Source: Pinus tabuliformis (lineage: Eukaryota; Streptophyta; Pinopsida; Pinales; Pinaceae). From it: a DNA stretch of 64,000 nucleotides. The position numbers and the translations under genes are program-made. The notes under the pieces are model-generated. The model was not told where the DNA came from, did not search any database, and worked only from the letters and a program-made list of their open reading frames with translations. Below, in pieces: positions 10,547-21,924 of the stretch; position 1 is the stretch's first letter, and each line of letters starts with the position of its first letter. The stretch lies in the NCBI GenBank assembly GCA_031772625.1, contig CM062815.1, positions 606,655,980 through 606,719,979 of the forward strand, written 5' to 3'.

Positions 10547-12724
10547 CTACATAGCGGATGACGATTGAGCTAGGTCCTCTATTATATTATAATTCCGTGC
10601 TATTTTTGCACGAGGATTAAATGTCGATTTGTGTACTACTCCCTTTGGCGACTTTATCATTGGCTCAGGAACGATGGGTGGCACAACTTCGGTCAAAGTT
10701 GTTGTTGAACTACTAGGTTGTTCATTAGCCTTGTTGTTCGACAGCTTTGGATTCCCGTAATCTTTATTCCTCGTCAAAGCATCATTTTGCTGCTTTGATA
10801 TAGACAACATAAGCACTTGGGATCGGGAAGCATTTTGATTAGCAACTAGTTTGATTCCCGGGCTTGGAAACGGATCAGTCAACACAGCTGAGGTTTTTGA
10901 ACTCTTAAAGAATCTTTTAAGCTCATCTTTGTATGGACAATCTGCTGTCCAATGATCCTCATCACATATATGACACCCCGCAGGGGGTTTCCTTTTTCTC
11001 CCTTTCTTTTTCTTCTTGCCCCCTGGTTGCTTCAGTTGTTTGCCCTTGTCGTCCGACACGGCACTTACTTCCGAGGCAAGAAGTTCCTCATTTGCATTTT
11101 GACCGGAAATCTTACGGGCCTTTTTAGATATAGCCTTTGTTGATTTCATGTCTGTTGCGCCAATCACGCCATCGCCGGCATGAGAGTCATTGTTTGATTT
11201 AGGAGGAGGAGGAATTGAGAATTCTGGTCTAGGGGCATCAGGTATTTTGTCGTAGAGCGTGCCGGACTGAGTGTAAACCAAGTCCAGATATTGCGCACGA
11301 GCGATGACTTGCTCTTCCGTTACGACTCCCCCCTTTGCCACATCTTCCGTGATGGCAGGAAGTAATGACTTGATAAACCATTCAACTAATAGCTGATCGG
11401 GAACGTACGTTTTTACCATCCTACGACGACGTCGCCACTCATGTATATGATCAGATATGTGAGTGGCCGTTGTCTGTTTGAAGTTGGTTAAGATTTCCGT
11501 TCCCGTTTCATACCTTATTGGTAATTGAAAATGGGTTAAGAAAGTCATGGCTAAGGTACTGAAGTTGTCGAACGAAGCTCTAGGAAATTCAATGTACCAT
11601 TTTGCCGCTGGACCCGTTAACGTCCTCTGAAAGAGGCGAAGTCTTATCGAATCATCATTCAGGGTGTTTGATGAACACCATAGATGGAATGTCATCACAT
11701 GATTCGACGGATCTTCACTCGGATTTCCATTAAATTTAGGAATATCTGATGGAAGTTTATGCGGAATCGCTGGCCACCAAGGGGCATAAGCAATTGGATC
11801 ATTCGTCAACTGGTTTAGATCTGGTAATTCTAGAGTTGCTACAAAGGGAAACTGTTGATTCAGGTTAGGCGAAGCATACCCAGGATAAGATGGGATCGCC
11901 TGAGCAATGGGTCTTTGCAAACCAACATAATGCTGACAAGGTTGATGGGCATAACCATTATAGCATGGTTGACCATTACTTACAAAGACTTGTTGCTCAG
12001 GTCCTTGATATGATTGCTGGAATGGCGGTTATTGAGATTGAACCAGCTCTGGTTGTTGGACCATTTGCTGTTGTCCAATACTGGATGATTGACCAAGATG
12101 AGGAGTCATAGTACTTGTTTGAGCCTGAGTCGCTCCAAATAAGGAGGCACTAAGCTGAGGTTGTGATTGAGTCATTGAGACAATAGGCTGTTGTATTGCA
12201 ACCTGAGAAACTTGGGTCGACATACAATAGGTAGCGCTTGTACTTGCGACGCAATCACCATACCAGGTATAGTGGCAACATTCGACACAGGGTGGACTGG
12301 TTGCATTGAATATGCAACCCTTGGTTGCTGAGGAAGTATTGGTACCCATCCGCTGGATGTAATTCCAGTTTGACCTGAACTTTGTTGTAAACTCCCATAT
12401 GGTTGTTCTCCGGGGGGGAATAATGAAAAAGTATACTGTCCTCCATATGGTGGCAATCCAGTACTTAAAGGGTAGATTGGCCTTTGAAGACACATTGGAT
12501 CAATTTGTTGAGTTTCAACATAAGAAATACCAGATGATAATCCGGATGAAGAAATAGGAACTAACCATGTCGTCGAAACAGTCCCTGATTGGACTCCGGC
12601 TTGTTGTTGATAACTTGCTGGGACAGATGGTTATACCGGCGTACATTGTTGGAGTAGCAGTAGGAGGTTCTGCTGCTGCTGTGTCGGATGACACAATCCT
12701 AGATGTCGACGGTTGTTCAGACAT
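10547..12724 (-). pseudogene. gag: Gag of element A (capsid intact; N-terminal region broken)
   Basis: The likely start is ATG at 12,724 (MSEQPSTS...). The N-terminal third is Pro/Gln/Ser-rich and changes frame twice between about 12,600 and 12,450. An in-frame TAA lies near 12,029; after it the frame is open to the UAG at 10,547. The intact part has a capsid domain (about 11,830-11,270; PWWPAIPHKL, DIPKFNGNPSEDPSNHV, LTGPAAKWYIEF) and a basic region. One zinc knuckle, CHICDEDHWTADC, has spacing CX2CX3HX4C (near 10,950). It would form particles for element RNA. The same capsid entry motif survives as a fossil in the third relative near 58,050. Confidence 0.82.
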
Positions 12725-12789
12725 ATCTAGTCTATCCAAAAGATTTCTTAGCGATTCCACAAGAACTTGTGATGAAGGGAGACTAACTT

Positions 12790-14485
12790 CGAAGATCAAC
12801 GAGGGAAAGGTGATGATTATTCCGTTTAAAATAAATTTTAACGACGCTTTAGACACAACTTGCTTTTTCAGTTTTAAAGAGTCGAGAAAAAGCAAAAGAT
12901 GACTCTAGTCGCCTTCGATGTTTTAACGAGCCTGAAGTGACAAATGCTCGGATGGACTTTTTCTGTTATAGAGTCTAAAAAAGGCCAAAAGAAACTGCTC
13001 TGGAGATCTAGGTAGAGGGTGTGCCAAACCAATCACAAAACTGCAGAATACGTTTTACGGTACGGCAGTCGATCTTCCCGAATGTTGTGTTCGGTGCATT
13101 GCGATCAGTAGGGCGGTCGACACAGCTTCCTAAGGATAAAGGTTTTAAGCCTATAGGGGTCTCCCAATATATACGTGACGGTACGTGGGAGCACAATCCG
13201 TACTGGCACTTTTGGTCCCTCAGGAGGAATCACCCACCATCAGCGAGGCCAACAGATACCAGGTTTTACGACGCCGGAACACGTCTCTAACCTAGACCTC
13301 TATGTTGTGCGTTATGTTACAAAGCGTTATTAAGTTCATTCAGTTTATTTTATGTTGATCTTTCTTAGAAGTTTGCCTTTTGAGGTTCACCACGTGATGT
13401 AGATACAACTTCCTAAATGCAATCTAAAAGATGATAAGCAGCTTTTATCTCTTTTTAATCAATGAAAATCCTAGCTACAAAGGGAAAAGAAAGACACCAT
13501 CTTTTCTCAGAGAGCAATTAGCACACTCTAAATGCACTTTTCCTAAATCAAGCATGCAAACTATCAAGATGCAAATGCACAATGCAAGTGTTTGTTTTCC
13601 GCTTTCTTAATATTGATGCCTAAAAAGAAAGCTTTTTGCACAACTTCGAATTTGCTTTTAAATGACTAATATAAACAAGTTTACTTTTTCGAAATCAGAA
13701 AGGGTAGAAGAGATTACAACACTTTACAACTTTCGAAATGAACACTTGTTTCGACACTTAAAAGAGACAAACTCAAACCAAAAGCAAAAATGAATGTATA
13801 ATCAATCTGTAAACAGCCAATGAACTCTCTCCTAAGATCACAATCAACAGATCTGAATCAAGGGCTACAGGTCGACTATTTCACTCTTGCAGAGGGAGAC
13901 TGTAAATGACGCCACAAACACATAAAAACACTCACAGTCTTTTGTACAAAAGGAGGCGGAATTTAAGCAGAGAAAAGGGGTTATCAGACAGGTACCTATG
14001 CTGGTTACAGGCTGTAGAAATCAGAGATCAAAACAAGGCAAAACAGAACAGAGAACCCCAGCTGCACAAGGAAAAACTGGATCAGCGCACCTGTATAGAA
14101 GGGAAACTGAATTTCAGTGCAGGTAGCCTTCACGGGAACTGCGTTGAAATGCAGAGTCTCTTCACAGAGCCTGCGCTGAAGAAACGAGAGTTGTTTCTCT
14201 GGGTTCTGGGTCACGGTTTGATGATTAATCTACAGTTTCAGGCCAAATCAAAGCAACAAACAAGGTACAATCAAAGGGATGCTTTGAGGAAGGGCTAAGA
14301 TCTATCACAAAGGATCATCAAATCATTTGTGAGTCCATCATTCAGATCATAGACAAATCCAGTGATTGGATCAAAGCAGCCGCTGTCTACTTTGCATCTG
14401 AGAATAGCAGATGTAGTTCGATTGCTGCTCTTGAGTCTATGAAACAAACAATGATAGAGACACAAATAAAATGACTAAGCAGATC
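12790..14485 (-). other. 5' leader of element A
   Basis: This transcribed leader between PBS and gag is nearly the same as 41,405-43,099 of element B. It contains two to three more stem-loops of the TTTTAACGAG type at 12,850-12,990 (for example CTTGCTTTTTC...GAAAAAGCAAAAG). I see no gene. Matching ORFs on both strands at 13,008-13,290 are present in both copies but show no protein-like features. Confidence 0.7.
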
Positions 14486-14503
14486 TCCCCAGCGGACTCG
14501 CCA
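14486..14503 (-). promoter_or_regulatory. Primer binding site of element A
   Basis: On the minus strand TGGCGAGTCCGCTGGGGA starts three bases from the LTR. This is the same PBS class as the outer Tat element and it fixes the element's orientation. Confidence 0.8.
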
Positions 14504-14506
14504 ATT

Positions 14507-15547
14507 TGTTGTGGGGAAAAATGCCTATGCAGGACGATCCTATCCACCTAAGGTGTGACAGTGCCTTAGCAAAAAACAGAAACAACTATTCTAGTATCTT
14601 TCCTTTATGAAATGAGAATAGAGAGAGATGGATGGACTAACCGGTGTCTTCTATTTGTCCCTTGATCCAGATCCTCTCCTCTTTGAGAGCTCCCAGCTAC
14701 TCGCCTTCTCGCTCGCCCAGCTTTAACAGGTTCCTGCAAGATCACAAGAAGGGAACACTACAAAGACATAGATTCATATTCATAACTAGTTCAGGATTAG
14801 AAGTAAACTAAATACACCAATGCAATCATACATCAAGAACACATCAGCATATAGGAGAAACCAAGATAGCTTTATTGATGAATAACAAGGTTCAGGAGGA
14901 GATACAACCAAGAGAGTTCCAATCCAGCATCTCACTCCCAACAAATGAAATTCTTATCTTCACCTTCCCTCAAAGCATTAAGCACCCAATGATCTCAGTC
15001 TCAAACCAGCAGCAATTCTTTGCAATAACCAAATTCCAGCCTCCTAGATCGCATGGAGAAGAGATCTATATATAGATGTTTAGAGTGAAGATGAGTCAGC
15101 TTGTGATCTAACTAGTGTCCTCTTTCTATGTCAGTTCTTACTTCCACTTGGAGGCTAAGAGCCTCTTACTCATCACTTAGTCGAACTCATCAAGGCAAGT
15201 GTCATGGAGGAATCTTCTGGAAGCTTCCACAGTCTTGACACCTTTCACAAGATACCCTGACATTTGTCATTTCCCGCTCAGCGCACCCTAGTAGTGCTTC
15301 TACCTACCTTGCAATGCAACTAGCCAGTGTAACCTCTGCATTTCATCGCAGGAAGCTAGTAGAGCTTCTGAATTGATCCTGAATTGACTTGTTTTTGAGC
15401 AGTTTCTGGTGGAGAACTTCTGTGAATTGCTGTGGTTTGCTGGCCTTGTTCCTCTAGGGGTAGGAACAACATGTTTAGGGACTTTGGATCCCTTGGATTA
15501 TAGACATTTCATGCTTATAGCTGTAAGAGACAAAAATGTCTATAACA
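14507..15547 (-). repeat. 5' LTR of element A
   Basis: It has the same length as the other LTR (1,041 bp) and differs at about 24 positions by manual comparison. It ends at 15,547 and is followed by the ATCCC duplication at 15,548-15,552. Confidence 0.93.
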
Positions 15548-16383
15548 ATCCCTCTTCCTCAGGCCAACACAAATGGATCCTAACAGCCATTGACTATTTC
15601 ACTAAGTGGGTTGAAGCCATTCCCTGCAGACAAGCCAATGACACTATCATCATCCAATTCCTTGAGTGCAATATCCTTTCTAGATTTGGCTGCCCTGAGA
15701 AAATCATCACTGACAATGCCGCTGCCTTTAAGTCCAAAAAGATGATCAATTTCTGCCACATATTTCATATTACCTTGGGCCACTCTACAGCCTATTACCC
15801 TCAAGGTAATGGCTTGGCCGAATCATCTAACAAAAGCCTCATCAACATCATAAAGAAAGTGCTAGAAGAAAACAAGAAGAACTGGCATAAAAAACTAGTG
15901 AATGTCCTATGGGCAGACAGAATTTCAAGCAAGAGATCCATTGGGATGAGTCCTTATGAGCTGGTATATGGCATGGAGGCAAGATTTCCTTCATCCCTGG
16001 GCATTCCTACTATCAAGTTGCTACAAGAAATTTAGGCTGAACCAAATGACATTCAAAGAAGGATTAATCAGACCATTCATCTTCAGCAAACCAGAGAACA
16101 AGTTTATGACAGAGCTCAAATTTTGCAAGAAAATCTTAAAAAGATGTTTGATAAGAGAGCTAAAGCTGAGGATTTCAGTATTGGTGACAAAGTTCTAAGA
16201 TGGGACTTAAGAAGAGAAGACAAGGGCAAACATGCCAAGTTTGATTTTTTATGGAAAGGGTCGTTCGTTATTTCTGCTGTTCAGGGAAATAACACATATT
16301 TTATCAAATCTGTAGAGGATAGTTCTGCTGAAGAAGGCCCTGTCAATGGTCGTATGCTGAAACATTACCATGATCCCTTTTAA
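15548..16383 (+). pseudogene. pol: Integrase core and C-terminus of outer Tat element
   Basis: This is the continuation of the frame cut at 6,502. The first residues after the duplication run straight on from the WGLDFIGEI segment. Core motifs are WILTAIDYFTKWVEAIP, ITDNAAAFKSKK (second Asp) and YYPQGNGLAESSNK (Glu), completing the DDE triad. An in-frame TAG at 16,033-16,035 separates this from a C-terminal part readable to 16,383. That part contains FSIGDKVLRWD and KGSFVISAV, the SH3-like/GPY-type end of gypsy integrases. No chromodomain is seen, as expected for Tat. Product role: inserting element cDNA into the genome. Confidence 0.88.
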
Positions 16384-17408
16384 AGGAAACAATGCAGCCC
16401 TATATATATCTTTTTGTACAGTCTTATTTGTATATATCAACACTCTGCTTTTTATTTTTATAAGTAGGCCGATTGTTTAAGGAATAGTAGTAAGTTTTGT
16501 AAAGATACAGCCGATGCAAGTAGTCCAGTTCTAAAAGCTCGGTCTCTACTCTAACTTCAGCAAAACAGGAAGAAGAGAAATATCACACTACAAGCAATTC
16601 ATGGTAGAAAAGAACTGTGTGCAGTCAAAAGTATCGAAACAGAGGAGTATTTTCACTTCATATCAACATACTTGCCCAAAGCAAGAAACAAGCCAAATAC
16701 ATCAGTTTCGACCCATGATTTAAAAGGCAGTGCTCCAGCAGCATTGTACATAATTATCAAGTACGCAAAAGAAAGCAGGCGATGCTATACAGTTCACAGT
16801 AATTCAGTTGAGGAGGAGATTGTTCATAGTTCAAAGTTTTACATTTTTAGTAGCCAGAACAAATGTTTCCAGTCTACAGCAACCATAGAAGATCAAGGCA
16901 GTCTGACCTGCTGTTCTTGGCTTTTCACAAGGAAAAGCCATCCCCAAGTGGAGCCACTGTTAGCCTCCTGTTGCAATAGGTGTTCATTTTTCATGATTGA
17001 CATTTTTATAGACCAAATATGTCATACTTTGCAAGCTGCAGTGTTCCATATTTCCAGAAGAGACCAAACAAGAAAGCCATGAAGTGTGCTAGTCCAAATG
17101 CCACTGCTGTATTCCAATTTTGATGAGTCATTCCATTTTTAAGAGTTCATTCAGTTAAGGGAAGGCTAAACAGTTTAATCTTGGCCTCCCTAGGTTTCAA
17201 TGTCCTGTTTTAGAATATAGAGAATGTATCTGTCCAAACAGCTTAATCTTGGCAGATTTGTAGATAGGTAGAGAATCAAAGGGACCCAACTACTTAATCT
17301 GGGCCCTGGCAGAAATAAGTGTAGATTTAGATAGGAAATCATTCAAAAGAAAAATTGTAAAGCTGGGTCTGCAAGTCTAAGTGCACCCAAACCAAAAAGA
17401 AGAAAAAA
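16384..17408 (+). other. 3' untranslated region and polypurine tract of outer Tat element
   Basis: No coding frame is supported. The last 16 bases (17,393-17,408, AAAAAGAAGAAAAAA-like) form a purine run directly before a TG that begins the 3' LTR. Confidence 0.6.
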
Positions 17409-18359
17409 TGTTAGGTGAGTAGGCTGGGTAGGTAGTTTTTGAGGTGGCGGAATGATTCATGATCAAACTTTGTGTTTCTAAGTGTATATTTTTCCAGATC
17501 GCAGTTATCAGGAAATTTTCATCTGGAGAAGCTCAAGTTGGACACCACTAACTCCCCCTTCTTCTAATTCCCCAAATTAATTACTAATTTCCCAAAGAGG
17601 TCAAGATCTGCTTGATTCCTCTTAGTTCCATCATTCTCCATATCAGTTGCCTTGGTGAAGATTTGCTTCACTCAAGGATCCTTTATTTCTCATTTACAAG
17701 TTCCTTTCCCCAAAATTAGCCTAAGGTCCTCTACCTTAGCGCCTACTTATCATCTCCATATTAACTACTAACTCTAGTATATAACTCCCTATCAGTTTTC
17801 CCCTTTGCCCTATTAAAAATATGTATATAAAACTCCCCTATATAAATATCCCCTCCCTGGAAATATAGCCATATCTCTTCTAAGTCATGGAAAGAACAGT
17901 CTATCTGGGGCTGTTTTTAGCCCATCTGTGTCACAGCAGGAGTTAGATGACACCTGGTCATGCTAACAACCTCTCCCCTAGCCCTAAAACCCTCAAAAAC
18001 CCACTTTTTGCTCCCTTACCCTAAGTTTTGTGCATCCAAAACATTAACCTGCGCTTATGAAACCCATATAACCCTCAAAATCTGCCTTTCCCTAAGTCTA
18101 AACCCTCGCCGCGCATATTAAAATGAGAATATTCCTCGGATCCCCGCCCTTATACCTCCACCGCTTCACATTCCCCGTCAACCGTTAGATCGCCCACCCC
18201 ACAGATCTACGGTGGGTGGGCCTTCCCGTCCCCCAACGCACCCGAAGGTTAGCGTCTGGGAGATGGGCGGTATTGGCGCCGTACTCCCGCCACGCGTCAC
18301 CTTCCCGGGCATGGCGGAGCCCCCTCCCCCAAAACCACCTCTATCCAAAGGCAGTGTGC

Positions 18360-18640
18360 CCCAAAACTGGAAACCGCCTCCTGCCCGGTGACGTCACCCG
18401 CTTGCGTCACCCCCCTTGCCTAGTCATCATGACACGTCACCCGCTTGCGTCACCCCCCTTGCCCAGTCACCATGACACATCATCTGCCTGCGTGGCCTCC
18501 TGCCACATGTCCTGCCACCGTGTCCCCTGCCGTACTGCCACGTCACCTTCGTACGTGATGACATCATCATGATAACGTCATTGTTGACGTCACCCGCCGT
18601 ACGAGGTCCCACCCGCTGATGTCATGCTGACGTCATCAAC
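18360..18640. promoter_or_regulatory. Cluster of ACGTCA/TGACG motifs in LTR U3
   Basis: Many copies of ACGTCA, TGACGTCA or close variants occur in about 280 bp, partly within a 50-60-bp tandem duplication at 18,385-18,480. Such motifs are core sites for plant bZIP factors (as-1/CRE type). They lie upstream of the TATA box and could control LTR transcription; activity is inference. Confidence 0.5.
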
Positions 18641-19237
18641 AATTTTAGCGCGAAGGGCGAAAATCGCACTCTGGAGCCCTAGAATCAGTTTCTGAGGCAG
18701 TTTTTGATGCGCGATTTGCGCCTAACTGGATAAATTAGGCCGAAGTGGGGAATCTTTTCATCCCGCAACCCCGCGCAAGCCTGAAAGGCGCCGAATGACC
18801 CATTTTTCTTCGCGGGGCACTCAAAAAGGAGCAGAAGATAGTTTCGAAGGAAACCGAGGGCTGAACAACGGCCATTAAATGTTGATTTAACGCACAGCAC
18901 ATCAGAGCAGGAGCCCAGTTTATTGTCAAAGAGTATTAGAGGAAGAAGAAGAGCCAAAGAGTATCAGCCAAGATTTTTTAGGGGCTCAAAGCACCTGAAC
19001 ATTAATGAGTTCCCAGAAAGTCAAATCAAGAGGCGTAAGCCCCTCCTTGCCCTCAAATCACAATTAAAGCATTCAAAGCCACCGAGGACAACATAGTTTA
19101 CTCAGTTTTAATACGGCTGCCCTCAGCGCAGCCTGAGATATTTTCATGCATTTATTTCAGATAGGATTAGGTCAGATTAATTATGCTGTAGAACCTGTTT
19201 AGGTCAAGATGTAATAAACAAGTTGTAGAGAGTTTTC

Positions 19238-19248
19238 CCTATATATAC
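19238..19248 (+). promoter_or_regulatory. TATA box of outer Tat LTR
   Basis: CTATATATACC lies about 800 bases before the LTR end. The truncated 5' LTR in this window starts right after the equivalent position. Confidence 0.6.
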
Positions 19249-20094
19249 CGCCCTCAACATTGTTTCAAGGGTTGGTAAATTGGTATTTTTCACTAGAGAC
19301 TCGCACTGTATACCTGAAGTTGTTTCTGTAATCAAAGATTGTTGAAAGTTCTGAGAAGAGACTGTTTGATGTGTTTTTAGTGTTTTTCTGGAGACTGAAG
19401 ATGGAATTCTTGTGCTGCAACCTGACACAATAAGTGCTCCTTACCTCTGTTTACTGTTTACCATTATCTAAATAGCAGAAAGAAAGATTAGCTTAGAATT
19501 TGTTTAAATACACTCTATGCTCAATTTCTGTTGTTTCTTTATGTTTTCCTCTGAATGAATTGGCAATGAATATGAATTCCTTCTGGCTCATGCTTACCCC
19601 GATTCACCTATGTGTGCCAATTATCTAGGGATTCTTTACTGCCCCTAGGTAGAGCTCTATTATCTTCCCCTGTTAAGCTGATTGAGGGATTCTTAAATGC
19701 CCCTCATTACTTAGCATTCATCCCATCCTTTAAACCTGAAACATTGTTTCATTTGCAGCTACCTTGCTCCATTTTCTCTCTTGGGACCAAGAAAATGCAC
19801 CAGAAGTCCTCCTTTTCGACTCCACGCCTCTGCCTCTCTACCTGAGAACATCAATTTTCCCACCAAAATCAGAACAAAAACCCCTGAACTCAATAACTAG
19901 CCTAAGATCCTTTTCAACAAAGCTAAATCTGAAAGAGAGAGCCCTCTCTGACTGCAGGTGGGCTAGAACCTGCAGTCCAAAGTTGGTCTGTGGTCACCTC
20001 GGCCGTATCCTTTTCCGGAGCTTAAGGACAACCTGAGTGATAACAAATTCAATATATTTTCTTATTATCAACTTCTTTTTTACTAGGTTATACA

Positions 20095-21030
20095 ATTTTT
20101 ATACTTTAGAGTGATCATTGTACCTATTCAAAATGCGCTTTTCACTTTTATCATCTAGCTTCCTTCTCAACTCCTTAGGCACATGCACACATGTGACACA
20201 ACCAAATACCCTAAAGTGTGTTACACTACAACTCATACCTGTCCATGCTTCCCATGGAAATTTTTTCTTCACACTTTCAATGGGATTTTTTTTTGAACAT
20301 ATGTTGAGCAAACTACTACTTCTCCACAAAAACATATCATAGACATTTTTTTTAATAATGCTTCTAGTTATATTCCTGATGGTTCTATTCTTCCCCTCAA
20401 CTATGTCATATTTTTATGGTGTGTACCTTGTTGTTAAATTGTAGAAATTATGAAAATATTTCTAACCACAATCACCTACTTTATCTAATACTAACACTTT
20501 AAACTAATGACCACTTTGTCTCTCTACCATTTCCTTGAACTATTTAAACTTGTGAAATGTTTCAAATTTATTTACAAGGAAATACACCTAATTCTTTTTT
20601 CCACTTCCTCCATGTGGCTCGGATTGCATTGAACCACATGAATTTATATAAACAAGCCCTAATGGTGTCTTTTCTCTATAACGGATTCCTTTAGGAAAAA
20701 TATCCCTGTGTTGCTTTGCTAGAATGCAACTATCACATAAAATTGTTGGATCATGAAGGCAAGGAAGTCATTGACCATCTCCTATTAGTTGAATAGTCTA
20801 AATCCACCAAAATGTAGATGACCAAACTTGAAATTCAATAACCATAAATCATCCAAATAAGTTGTTTTTGAACAAATGAGTTATCCTTCCTATCATGATT
20901 TATGGCAAGATAATACATCTTATTTTTTGTCATATTTACTCTTGCAATAAAAATCTTACTAAGAGGTTTATCATATATAGAATAATCATGTTCCTTATGG
21001 ATACATTATAACCTTTTTGAGTAAGTTAGT
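20095..21030 (-). pseudogene. Ty1/copia pol fragment (pre-integrase and integrase)
   Basis: A decayed minus-strand reading, broken by many stops and shifts, follows copia Pol from high to low coordinates. It has a GAG-pre-integrase-like LGHLHFGGFRL region (about 20,810) and a CQHRDKFP-like stretch. Next is an integrase core echo (VERQSGH...VLVLDKVGDCG) and then a KNRTIRNITRSI segment. It ends with AWTGMSCSVTHFRVFGC followed by RRKLDDKSEKRI, the usual end of copia integrase. No RT or LTR is found with it, so it is a truncated relic. Confidence 0.8.
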
Positions 21031-21464
21031 AAACACTAAAAAAATTATGTTTCAACCCTGGAACACAATGCACCTATAATATTGCCTCTTCCACCTTGAA
21101 GCTTTTTTTGATACACTCTTGTGGATAAAATAGAAATCTAGATTGCTAAAATAATTAAACACACAAAATAACTCACAATATAACTAGAAAATAATATAAA
21201 ATAGAATTGCATCTCTGCTAATTCAAATTGCTTAAATGGATTGAAAATAAAACCATAAATAGACACAAAACTCATGGCAAGATATTTTAAAAATATCTTA
21301 GAAAACTACCAATATATACTTTAATTTTAACTTTTTTCATACATGCACAAATATTTCTAAATGTAAGATCTAAAAAAAATACTATAAACCACAAGCTACC
21401 TAAGAGTAACTCGAACTGATCATTTCCAACATAAATTAGGAGACATTGAGAGTCATATATGCAT

Positions 21465-21640
21465 ATGGAAATATCATATCAACAAAGCCATTATCAATAT
21501 TAATTATATTGTGACCATTGATTTACTTCGAAGAGAAATTTAGATGATATGGTAATATCAAATCAACAAAACCATTATCAATATTAATTATATTGTGACC
21601 ATTGATTTACTTCGAAGAGAAATTCAGATGATGTGAAAGA
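21465..21640. repeat. 84-bp tandem duplication
   Basis: Two copies of an AT-rich unit containing CCATTATCAATATTAATT start 84 bp apart (21,488 and 21,572), with few differences. AT-rich sequence without a gene surrounds it from 21,031 to 21,907. Confidence 0.85.
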
Positions 21641-21924
21641 ATTGATTGTTATGCTTCCATGCATAGCTGCCTCCTTGTAAAATTTATTGAGCATATATTG
21701 TTACCATAGCTTGAATTTCTTACAAAATTCAATATATTCTATTTAATATGTTTTGAATATCATTTTTGAAATAAGAGAAGGGTCTAATATTTATATTTTT
21801 TTTATTTTTTTTGGGGAAATAAGAAAGGTAAACGTATTATATTTATAAATTGTAACATAAAAGGTAAATATAAAAAAAAAAAAAAAAAAAAAGTGAAATT
21901 GAAATTTATAAAAGTCATAATATT

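Larger units (their letters stand above)
6503..15547 (-). mobile_element. Nested element A: gag-protease LTR element lacking RT and integrase
   Basis: Two 1,041-bp LTRs (6,503-7,543 and 14,507-15,547) flank 6.96 kb. A PBS beside the right LTR and a purine tract beside the left LTR show that it is transcribed leftward. On the minus strand it has a 1.7-kb leader, a gag ORF, an in-frame UAG, a protease ORF, then about 2.2 kb of noncoding trailer with stem-loops and tandem repeats. I find no RT or integrase, so it would depend on a partner. By manual alignment its LTRs differ at about 24 of 1,041 positions, so it is younger than the host Tat copy but not new. Element B (36,218-44,159) shares its ends but not its coding module. 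Confidence 0.92.
1..20045 (+). mobile_element. Ty3/gypsy (Tat-type) LTR retrotransposon, 5' end cut by window
   Basis: A single plus-strand element runs from a partial 5' LTR through PBS, gag, protease, RNase H, RT, a second degenerate RNase H and integrase to a full 3' LTR ending at 20,045. The 5' LTR (1-826) matches 19,247-20,045 almost base for base, apart from a 27-bp length difference near 590. The coding region is broken by several in-frame stops (2,641; 2,926; 2,938; 4,739; 4,967; 6,263) and by frameshifts (near 1,550, 3,964 and 4,082-4,110), so this copy is dead. Nested element A occupies 6,503-15,547. The Tat assignment rests on the extra RNase H, the degenerate gypsy RNase H and the PBS type; the branch within Tat is not determined. 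Confidence 0.9.
17409..20045 (+). repeat. 3' LTR of outer Tat element (about 2.64 kb)
   Basis: The right end (GATAACA at 20,045) is set by alignment to the 5' LTR. The left end (TGTTAGG at 17,409) is inferred from the purine tract before it and from the short inverted ends TGTTA/TAACA. The U3 part is CG-rich and motif-rich at 18,180-18,640, with a TATA box at 19,238-19,248. Confidence 0.75.

Noticed and set aside
13008-13290. Overlapping ORFs on both strands conserved between elements A and B
   Set aside because: The whole leader is conserved at DNA level because the copies are close relatives; both strands are equally conserved and no domain is seen.
18216-18612. ORFs in the CG-rich LTR segment
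   Set aside because: Not conserved in a protein-like way and embedded in regulatory-looking tandem motifs.
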